Positions 55,173 through 61,167 of a stretch of DNA of 64,000 bases are shown here, piece after piece. The DNA lies in the NCBI RefSeq assembly GCF_004514425.2, contig NZ_MYFN02000006.1, positions 124,001 to 188,000 of the forward strand. Reading direction: 5' to 3'. The position numbers and the translations under genes are program-made. The notes below the pieces were generated by a model. It was not told where the DNA came from. It did not search any database and saw nothing but the letters and a program-made list of their open reading frames with translations. Every line of letters starts with the position of its first letter. Position 1 is the first letter of the stretch. Source of the stretch: Shinella sumterensis. Its GTDB lineage: Bacteria > Pseudomonadota > Alphaproteobacteria > Rhizobiales > Rhizobiaceae.

Positions 55173-56276
55173 TCAGGCCTCCACCTTGTCTTCATTGGAC
55201 GCAAGCCGGCGCTCCAGTGCGATCACCGCCCAGGCGATGGCGGCGACGACGAGGCCGGAGACGAGGAAGAAACCGGAGGTGCCGATGATGGAGCCGATGG
55301 TTTCCGACGCGAGATAGAGTGTCTCCGCCGCGAAGGCCACGTATCCCAAATACCGGACCGCGCCGTTCTCCTTCCCCGAAAGCGCGATGCCGGCGATCGC
55401 CGCGCCGAGCGTGACGATACCGACAGCCAGGCGCTCGCCCACCGCATCGAACTCGACATGCAGGACCACGAGCCCGAGCATCAGCACGAGATAGGCGTAG
55501 AAAGCGGGCGCCGAACCGGCGCTGCGGGCGATGGCATGCAATGGCGACTGCGGCAGCGCGGCGGCAAGATAGGCAACGGCGCCGAAAACGACGATGGCGA
55601 TTGCCGTCGTTGCAGTGGAGTATTCGCTGTAGATGAAGGCGAGCCAGGCGACCAACAGCAGATAGCCGAGGTGGCGTGCACGCCCGGCGCCGGTGTAGCG
55701 CGCAAGCGCGATGACGATGACCGCCATCAGCGGCATCAGCCAGAGCAGCAGCATCTGATCGGCCGCGTAGGATTGTGTCCAGTCCGTACCCGAGACGACG
55801 AAGGCGAGAAAGCCGGCGACGACGGTGACGGCACCCGACCGGAACAGCACGGCCGCCGCCACCGTCCCGCCGAACCAGACGAGCGCCGCCTGGAGCGCGT
55901 CGCCCGAGAGATGGTACATCTGCCCCACAAGCGCGATGGCCCCGCCAAAGGACAGCGCTCCCAGAACGAGGAAAGCGGCCGCAAGACGCTCTGCGCCGCG
56001 CGCCAGAAGCGCACCGCCGCCGAAATAGGCCGCCCAGATGACGCCGATAATGCCTGCCAGGCGCACGAGCCGCGGAATGGCTTCCCAGTTGGCCGCGACA
56101 AGCAGGAGGACGGCGGCCGCAAAAAGAAGTGCCGAGATGATCAGAAGCACGCGCCCCACGCTGAAGGCGCTGGGACGCGAATCGTACTCGTTGAGCAGCA
56201 CGGTTGCTGTTTTCGCGTCGATCAGGCCCTGCGCCGCCCACATTTTCAGGTCTCGTTCCAGCCAGCTCCTGTACAT
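55173..56276 (-). CDS. DUF2157 domain-containing membrane protein
   Basis: A 367-residue polytopic membrane protein. The cytoplasmic N-terminus MYRSWLERDLKMWAAQGLIDAKTATVLLNEYDSR is the DUF2157 signature, followed by about eleven hydrophobic helices. The start is ATG 56276 with GGGGACGG upstream; the frame continues to 56339 without similarity. Immediately upstream of the GDYXXLXY gene (1-bp gap), a pairing conserved in many proteobacteria. No transport substrate is known. Confidence 0.88.
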   Translation of the reverse strand: MYRSWLERDLKMWAAQGLIDAKTATVLLNEYDSRPSAFSVGRVLLIISALLFAAAVLLLVAANWEAIPRLVRLAGIIGVIWAAYFGGGALLARGAERLAAAFLVLGALSFGGAIALVGQMYHLSGDALQAALVWFGGTVAAAVLFRSGAVTVVAGFLAFVVSGTDWTQSYAADQMLLLWLMPLMAVIVIALARYTGAGRARHLGYLLLVAWLAFIYSEYSTATTAIAIVVFGAVAYLAAALPQSPLHAIARSAGSAPAFYAYLVLMLGLVVLHVEFDAVGERLAVGIVTLGAAIAGIALSGKENGAVRYLGYVAFAAETLYLASETIGSIIGTSGFFLVSGLVVAAIAWAVIALERRLASNEDKVEA

Positions 56277-56689
56277 TGCCCCGCCGTCCCCTTCAAAAAT
56301 GCGCCTTCGCCGCGATTCCGGCCCTGTCAACGGCCGCACTATAGGCTGGCCGAAAATGCCCGGTCACGGCAAAAGTGAAGAAAACCGTCAATGCGGCAGC
56401 AAAATCGCGACGTTTTCTGCGGACACGCAATCAGGATTAACAAAACATAAAGAAAACCATGAGAGATTTGGCCGTAACGATCCGGTCCAGACGGCATGCA
56501 GGCAGCGCATACCATCCATGACCATATTGCACTGCACAAAACCGAATGACCCGGTTATATTACAAGCATCGGATCAATGATGATCCAGCCGCAACGAGGC
56601 GCTGCTTTAAGGCGACAGGTTGCGGAAAGGCCAGATGATCGGGCCCGGCATGACGCCGAAAGATCAGGTTACCGGAAACGGTGATCGAT
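56277..56689. other. Intergenic region upstream of the sRNA
   Basis: 413 bp with no convincing protein gene. A promoter-like stretch lies on the plus strand: the 11-mer TTGCACTGCAC (56527-56537) overlaps a -35-like TGCACA, and TATATT lies at 56556-56561, 17 bp on. A 35-codon frame from ATG 56578 lacks a ribosome binding site and was not called. The rest is AT-richer than the genes around it. Confidence 0.4.
56527..56561 (+). promoter_or_regulatory. Candidate promoter with PhaR-like palindrome
   Basis: TTGCACTGCAC (56527-56537) is identical to the element at 57539-57549, and TATATT (56556-56561) is a good -10. A transcript from about 56568 would run toward the sRNA at 56702. Whether the palindrome is an operator or part of the -35 region cannot be told by eye. 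Confidence 0.4.
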
Positions 56690-56694
56690 GGAAT

Positions 56695-56817
56695 TCGGAG
56701 TGGCGCACTCCTCCTCCCAGCGCCCCTTCGATCGATTGGCAACACTCCTCCTCCCAGTTGCCAATCAATATCAATGACGCCCGCTGGATCTCCTCCCCCA
56801 GCGGGCGTTATTCTTTT
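56695..56817 (+). ncRNA. Trans-acting sRNA with three anti-Shine-Dalgarno loops (alpha-r14/NfeR1-like)
   Basis: Three consecutive hairpins. SL1: GGCGC (56702-56706) with GCGCC (56720-56724). SL2: GATTGGCAAC (56734-56743) with GTTGCCAATC (56757-56766). SL1 and SL2 enclose the identical 13-nt loop ACTCCTCCTCCCA, which carries CCTCCTCCC. SL3: an 11-bp perfect stem, 56777-56787 with 56798-56808, enclosing ATCTCCTCCC and followed by TTATTCTTTT, a Rho-independent terminator. This is the described architecture of the rhizobial alpha-r14 sRNAs (NfeR1 in Sinorhizobium), which pair with ribosome binding sites of many mRNAs to block translation. The 5' end is estimated, since no clear promoter was found close by. 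Length of about 120 nt agrees with the family. Confidence 0.88.
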
Positions 56818-57002
56818 GAGCTCCCCGTGATTTCCAAGATCCATATCCCGTGGCCGTGGCGGCGCCGGCGCCTTTCTTCAGAGCGCTGCGCATCGCCCCT
56901 CGCCATTCGGGCCGGCCTATTCCGGATTTGCATAGCGAATGTTTACCAGTGTGGCGAGGCGGCCTTTTTTGGCCAGAATTTTGTCAAAATTTCTGCTTGA
57001 CA

Positions 57003-57016
57003 TGCAAGAAATGCAT
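57003..57016 (+). promoter_or_regulatory. TGCA repeat with overlapping TTGACA upstream of DUF1127 gene 1
   Basis: TGCAAGAAATGCAT (57003-57016) directly follows TTGACA (56997-57002). The -35 hexamer is perfect, but no good -10 lies 16-18 bp on. The TGCA pair may be a regulator site of the same kind as at 57539. Confidence 0.4.
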
Positions 57017-57139
57017 GGGTGCCGTGCCAATCGAGCGCTGTTCATTTTGCCGCTCGAGCGTATAGTCCGGCTCAACAGATCAGGGCGGCGCCAACGACGA
57101 GCGGCCGCTCAGTACGAAGCCCAAGAAAGGGGTATGAAA

Positions 57140-57283
57140 ATGAACCTGGCACGCTCTTTCAACAACTGGCGCAAGTATCGTCAGACCGTCACCGAACTCG
57201 GCCGCATGTCGGACCGCGAGCTTCGTGACCTCGGCATCGGCCGCAGCGATATCCCGTATATCGCACGCAAGGCAACCATCTAA
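57140..57283 (+). CDS. DUF1127 domain-containing small protein (copy 1)
   Basis: A 47-residue basic protein, MNLARSFNNWRKYRQTVTEL..., of the DUF1127 (YjiS-like) family, with the typical LGRMSDRELRDLGIGRSDI core. The start is ATG 57140 because AAGGGG at about 57127-57132 is well spaced before it; an ATG at 57134 is too near that site. Arg-rich DUF1127 microproteins influence phosphate, carbon metabolism and RNA stability in Agrobacterium. A strong terminator follows 30 bp after the stop. Confidence 0.92.
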   Translation: MNLARSFNNWRKYRQTVTELGRMSDRELRDLGIGRSDIPYIARKATI

Positions 57284-57312
57284 GCCGAGCGGACCCCACG
57301 GGTCGCAAATTG

Positions 57313-57346
57313 AACGCCCTTCGGCCTCCGCCGAAGGGCGTTTTCG
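57313..57346 (+). terminator. Terminator of DUF1127 gene 1
   Basis: AACGCCCTTCGGC (57313-57325), loop CTCC, GCCGAAGGGCGTT (57330-57342), then TTCGTTT. The 13-bp stem is perfect. Confidence 0.9.
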
Positions 57347-57623
57347 TTTCCCGGTCTTTTTGCGCCGCACAATGTCGCAGATTACAGGCTGCGACATCCT
57401 GCAGATGGTGAAGTGACGCAGATGCATTGCTGTATCTGCCTGATATAGCGCCCTTATCTGCCTTTTTTGCATGCAGTGACGGCAGTTGCCTTATCCTTGA
57501 TCGTCTTATTGCACAAATGCATAGCAGCTGCATTTTCTTTGCACTGCACATTAACGGGGATGTCGCGTATATGAGCGTCAACGCCGGGGGAAAGCCTCCG
57601 GGTAAACCTTCTAGGACACGACC
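57347..57623. other. TGCA-rich spacer upstream of DUF1127 gene 2
   Basis: No gene is seen between the terminator and the second DUF1127 gene. The tetranucleotide TGCA occurs nine times between 57400 and 57548 (starts 57400, 57423, 57468, 57472, 57510, 57518, 57529, 57540, 57545), against less than one expected by chance. The last cluster contains TTGCACTGCAC (57539-57549). Confidence 0.6.
57468..57549 (+). promoter_or_regulatory. Cluster of TGCA palindromes (PhaR-like, inferred) upstream of DUF1127 gene 2
   Basis: Seven TGCA words in 81 bp, including TTGCATGCAG (57467-57476), TGCACAAATGCA (57510-57521) and TTGCACTGCAC (57539-57549). The spacing and repetition point to a multi-site operator. 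The binding protein is not identified by sequence. Confidence 0.45.
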
Positions 57624-57767
57624 ATGAACCCGCTCCGCATCGCTAAGAACTGGATTTCCTACCGCCGCACCCTGAACGAACTCGGCAACCTGTCGAACCA
57701 CACGCTCTCGGACATCGGCCTGACCCGTTACGACATCCGTGACATCGCTTCCCGTTCCTTCCGCTAA
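57624..57767 (+). CDS. DUF1127 domain-containing small protein (copy 2)
   Basis: A 47-residue protein, MNPLRIAKNWISYRRTLNEL..., ending DIASRSFR. It is a paralogue of the gene at 57140 with the same length and the shared pattern NW-x2-Y/YR-x-T-x2-ELG-x-(L/M)S-x3-L-x-D(I/L)G. AGGA at 57613-57616 is 7 bases before the ATG. The tandem arrangement, separated by a terminator and the TGCA cluster, suggests the two copies are separately regulated. No function beyond the family's RNA/phosphate links can be given. Confidence 0.9.
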   Translation: MNPLRIAKNWISYRRTLNELGNLSNHTLSDIGLTRYDIRDIASRSFR

Positions 57768-57773
57768 TTCATA

Positions 57774-57849
57774 GCCGGTTTCCGCCGCTGCGGCCGGAAA
57801 CGGCGACGCGCGAGGAACGCTTCAAACGGCACCATATGGTGCCGTTTTT
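57774..57849 (+). terminator. Double hairpin terminator of DUF1127 gene 2
   Basis: A bulged hairpin (about 57774-57805, GCCGGTTTCCG with CGGAAACGGC) is followed by a perfect 24-bp palindrome at 57824-57847 with arms AAACGGCACC and GGTGCCGTTT around ATAT, ending in five T. It separates the small gene from trmFO. Confidence 0.82.
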
Positions 57850-57924
57850 GATTCCGCGGGCATGTTGCCTCGCTTCCATGCTTTTCCTTGGAATTGCGGC
57901 GTGGCCCATGGTAACGAACCGGCC

Positions 57925-59334
57925 ATGACCAAGACCTCTTCGCACACTCCCATCCATGTCATCGGCGGCGGCCTCGCCGGCTCGGAAGCCGCCTGGCAGA
58001 TCGCCGAACGCGGCATTCCCGTCATCCTGCATGAAATGCGCGGCGTGCGCGGCACGGATGCGCACAAGACCGATGGCCTCGCCGAACTCGTCTGTTCGAA
58101 CTCCTTCCGCTCGGACGACGCGACGAGCAATGCCGTCGGCGTGCTGCATGCGGAGATGCGGCTGGCCGGTTCGCTCATCATGCGCTCGGCGGATGCCAAT
58201 CAGGTTCCGGCCGGCGGCGCGCTCGCGGTAGACCGCGACGGCTTTTCCGACGCCGTGACGGCCGCCATCGAGGATCATCCGCTCATTACCGTCACGCGCG
58301 AGGAAGTGACGGGGCTTCCGCCCGAGGACTGGGACCAGGCCATCATCGCCACCGGTCCGCTGACCGCCCCATCGCTGGCGGAGGCCATACAGGCGCGGAC
58401 CGGCGCCGATTCGCTCGCCTTCTTCGACGCCATCGCGCCGATCGTGCACACCGCCAGCATCGATATGGATATCTGCTGGTATCAGTCGCGCTACGACAAG
58501 GTCGGGCCCGGCGGTACGGGCAAGGACTATATCAACTGCCCGATGGACGAGGCGCAATACAACGCCTTCATCGATGCACTGATCGCCGGCGACACGACCG
58601 GCTTCAAGGAATGGGAAGGCACGCCCTATTTCGACGGCTGCCTGCCGATCGAGGTGATGGCGGAACGTGGCCGCGAGACGCTGCGCCACGGGCCGATGAA
58701 GCCGATGGGGCTGACCAATGCGCATAATCCCACAGTAAAGCCCTACGCCGTCGTGCAGCTGCGCCAGGACAATGCACTCGGCACGCTCTACAACATGGTC
58801 GGCTTCCAGACGAAGCTGAAATATGGCGCACAGGCGGAGATCTTCCGGCTGATTCCCGGCTTGGAGACCGCCGAATTCGCGCGCCTCGGCGGGCTGCACC
58901 GCAATACCTATATCAACTCCCCCACCCTGCTCGACAGATCGCTGACGCTGAAGGGTCGTCCGGGACTTCGCTTTGCCGGCCAGATCACCGGCTGCGAAGG
59001 CTATGTCGAAAGTGCCAGCATCGGCCTGCTGGCGGGACGCTTCGCGGCCGCCGAGCGCCAGGGCGCCACGCCTATCCTGCCTCCGGAGACCACCGCCTTC
59101 GGCGCGCTGCTCAACCACATTACCGGCGGGCATATCGTGTCGGACGATGAGCCGGGCAAGCGCTCCTTCCAGCCGATGAACATCAATTTCGGCCTGTTCC
59201 CGCCGCTTGAGCCGGGCACCGTGACGAAGCCGGACGGGGTGAAGCGCTTCCGCGGCAAGGACAAGGCGCTCGCCAAGAAGCACGCAACGGCCGCGCGCGC
59301 GCTGGAAGATTGCGCCCGTTGGCTGAAAGGCTGA
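57925..59334 (+). CDS. trmFO: Methylenetetrahydrofolate--tRNA-(uracil-5-)-methyltransferase
   Basis: TrmFO (469 residues) makes 5-methyluridine at position 54 of tRNA using methylenetetrahydrofolate and FADH2. The start is ATG 57925 ([16 protein letters not shown]); the in-frame codons before it, back to 57862, lie in the upstream region. FAD-binding [17 protein letters not shown] is at the N-terminus. The catalytic Cys residues are in [11 protein letters not shown] (about residue 55) and [14 protein letters not shown] (about residue 235), both conserved. GRAE-like C-terminal motifs ([24 protein letters not shown]) also fit. Confidence 0.96.
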   Translation: MTKTSSHTPIHVIGGGLAGSEAAWQIAERGIPVILHEMRGVRGTDAHKTDGLAELVCSNSFRSDDATSNAVGVLHAEMRLAGSLIMRSADANQVPAGGALAVDRDGFSDAVTAAIEDHPLITVTREEVTGLPPEDWDQAIIATGPLTAPSLAEAIQARTGADSLAFFDAIAPIVHTASIDMDICWYQSRYDKVGPGGTGKDYINCPMDEAQYNAFIDALIAGDTTGFKEWEGTPYFDGCLPIEVMAERGRETLRHGPMKPMGLTNAHNPTVKPYAVVQLRQDNALGTLYNMVGFQTKLKYGAQAEIFRLIPGLETAEFARLGGLHRNTYINSPTLLDRSLTLKGRPGLRFAGQITGCEGYVESASIGLLAGRFAAAERQGATPILPPETTAFGALLNHITGGHIVSDDEPGKRSFQPMNINFGLFPPLEPGTVTKPDGVKRFRGKDKALAKKHATAARALEDCARWLKG

Positions 59335-59343
59335 TCTTCGGCC

Positions 59344-59793
59344 TCAGTTAGGCTGTTTCTGAATCCGGTCGCCGGCAACGGCGGTCATCGGCCTGAAGCT
59401 GCCGAGCAGCCAGAGCGAAACTTCCGCGGCCTGCTGCTCATTGCGGAATTCGAATGTTCCGCCCTCGAAGGCGGCATTGGCGAATGTCACGGAAAGCCGG
59501 CGGGGACCGGCACTTTCGACGCGCACCGTGCCCGGCTCGATGAGATGGCAGGTGTAGTGCAGGCCGTGTGCGTTCATGCAACCGGCTTTGCCGTCATGCA
59601 GCCGCAGAAACACGGTCTTGCCGTTTGCCGTGGTCACGACATCTCGGATGGCCTCGTCGGGAAAGGCCCGGCCGAACTCCAGGATCGCCAGCCCCGAATC
59701 GTTCTCGGCTTTCTCACGCTCGTCCCGTTGAAACGCCTGGCGAAAGATCAGGCCCACCAGAAACAGGCACACGATCGTGATTGTCCAGAGCAT
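59344..59793 (-). CDS. Hypothetical membrane-anchored protein
   Basis: A 149-residue protein with one N-terminal hydrophobic segment (MLWTITIVCLFLVGLIFRQAF) and a hydrophilic remainder with two Cys (AGCMNAHGLHYTCHL) that could form a disulphide outside the cytoplasm. The start is ATG 59793, preceded by GGGGGAG. The C-terminal half has beta-strand-like alternation. No known domain is recognised. It converges with trmFO at a 9 bp gap. Confidence 0.75.
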   Translation of the reverse strand: MLWTITIVCLFLVGLIFRQAFQRDEREKAENDSGLAILEFGRAFPDEAIRDVVTTANGKTVFLRLHDGKAGCMNAHGLHYTCHLIEPGTVRVESAGPRRLSVTFANAAFEGGTFEFRNEQQAAEVSLWLLGSFRPMTAVAGDRIQKQPN

Positions 59794-59907
59794 GGCGTGA
59801 ACTCCCCCGCGCCGATAACATTCGGCCTCCCTAACAAACGAGGCTTGCGCCAGTTTTGCGTGTCGCTCGTCAAACGAGGCCCGGGCCAAGCGGTTCCACC
59901 GGGCGGC

Positions 59908-60759
59908 TCAGAAAGGACCGCGTCGCAGGGCCCGCCACATCCACCATTGCCGTCGCCACTGAGCCGGCTGCAGCACGCGTTCGAGTGCGTCCGCACCGGC
60001 CTTTTCGGCAGCGTCGAGGATGTGCGGCACGAGCGCCACAGGCAGGAAGGCCGGGCGGTTGCCCGTCGAGACTCCACCCGCCGCACGCGCCTTGGCCAGA
60101 TGCTCCCGCCCCAGGCCCACAAAAGCCTCGATGGCGCGCCCGGCGGCGGCCTTGTCGTCTCCCCGCAGCAGCGCCTCCGGCGACAGGCCCGTCGCCGCGA
60201 GCAGGTCCGCAGGCAGATAGACCTGACCACGCCGGCGATGGATGGGCAGCATCAGAAGCGCGCCGGCAACGGTCTGCGCGACTCCGGCATGCCCTGCCGC
60301 GTCGGCCGACTTCGGCGCATTGACCGGATCGAGCACGAGGCTCGCAAGCTGGATGAGCGCCGAGGCCGTTTCGCCCGCATAGCCTTCGAACGCCGAACGG
60401 CTCTCCATCGGGTCGTTGTAGACGTCGAAGATGCGAGCCTCGATCATATCGGTCAGCACCGCGACCGGCAGATAATGATCCCGCACGCAGGCGAGAAGGC
60501 CCGCCGCCAGCGGGTTGGCCAGCGCATCGCCATCCGCCTGCCCCTCCAGAAGATCCCGCCACCATTGCAGGCGGATTTCGCCCGGCAGTGCCTCGCGCAC
60601 GACGTCGCGCACCCGTGCGAGCTCGGCATTGAAGGCATAGAGGGCGGCAAGCGCGCCACGCTTTTCAGCCGGCGCCAGAAGGCAGGCGAGATAGCGGTCG
60701 CGATCGGTGTCGCGAAGCACCGCCAGGCAGTGCGCATAATGGGTATCGTTATCGCTCAC
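59908..60759 (-). CDS. Phytoene/squalene synthase family protein (NDUFAF6-like)
   Basis: A 283-residue all-helical protein of the SQS_PSY family. Residues about 20-280 align to the trans-isoprenyl diphosphate synthase fold: YAFNAELARVRDVVREALPGEIRLQWWRDLL stands where the first Asp-rich motif is expected, but DxxxD is not present as DDxxD, and the second motif is also poorly kept. The class matches human NDUFAF6, a catalytically inactive complex I assembly factor, rather than carotenoid or hopanoid enzymes. No isoprenoid genes neighbour it. It follows the Mth938-like gene on the minus strand. Confidence 0.87.
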   Translation of the reverse strand: MSDNDTHYAHCLAVLRDTDRDRYLACLLAPAEKRGALAALYAFNAELARVRDVVREALPGEIRLQWWRDLLEGQADGDALANPLAAGLLACVRDHYLPVAVLTDMIEARIFDVYNDPMESRSAFEGYAGETASALIQLASLVLDPVNAPKSADAAGHAGVAQTVAGALLMLPIHRRRGQVYLPADLLAATGLSPEALLRGDDKAAAGRAIEAFVGLGREHLAKARAAGGVSTGNRPAFLPVALVPHILDAAEKAGADALERVLQPAQWRRQWWMWRALRRGPF

Positions 60760-60780
60760 GTCGAAAAACCGCCTCGTCCG

Positions 60781-61167
60781 TCACACGGCGATAAGCGCGG
60801 CGGCAACCGCACGGCTCTCCGCCAGCATGACATTGAACGTGCGCACGGCCGCACCCGTGCTCATCGGATCGGAACTGATTCTGCGCTCCCGCAGGGCCGC
60901 CTTGATTTCCGGCGCAAGCGGGCGGATCTCCTTGCCGGTGCCGACAAGCAGGACCTCGATATCGCCGGCCTCGTCCAGCACGCGCTGCAGGTCGTCCAGC
61001 GTCACCGGACTGCCATCCTGTTTGTCCCAGCCATGAATGCCCGAGGGCAGGCAGAGGATGGAGCCGCGGTGTGACATGTCGGCAAAACGGAAGCCACCAT
61101 TGCCGTATGCATCAATCGGCGCGCGTCCGGGGAAGTGCGCCTCCCGTATTTCAATTCCCTTAGCCAT
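60781..61167 (-). CDS. Mth938-like domain-containing protein (NDUFAF3 homologue)
   Basis: A 128-residue protein of the Mth938/DUF498 family, whose human member NDUFAF3 assembles complex I. Visible core: RFADMSHRGSILCLPSGIHGWDK, LQRVLDEAGDIEVLLVGTGKEIRPL. No transmembrane segment is seen. It overlaps secDF by 8 bp and lies 21 bp before the NDUFAF6-like gene, so it is translationally linked to the Sec accessory complex. The biochemical function in bacteria is not established. Confidence 0.9.
   Translation of the reverse strand: MAKGIEIREAHFPGRAPIDAYGNGGFRFADMSHRGSILCLPSGIHGWDKQDGSPVTLDDLQRVLDEAGDIEVLLVGTGKEIRPLAPEIKAALRERRISSDPMSTGAAVRTFNVMLAESRAVAAALIAV

Noticed and set aside
56578-56685. Short frame of 35 codons (MMIQPQRG...) and a following 29-codon frame within the sRNA
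   Set aside because: Neither has a ribosome binding site. The second frame is explained by the structured, repeated sRNA loops.
56734-56766. SL2 hairpin considered as a simple transcription terminator
   Set aside because: No T-tract follows it, and the same loop occurs in SL1; it fits the sRNA fold better.
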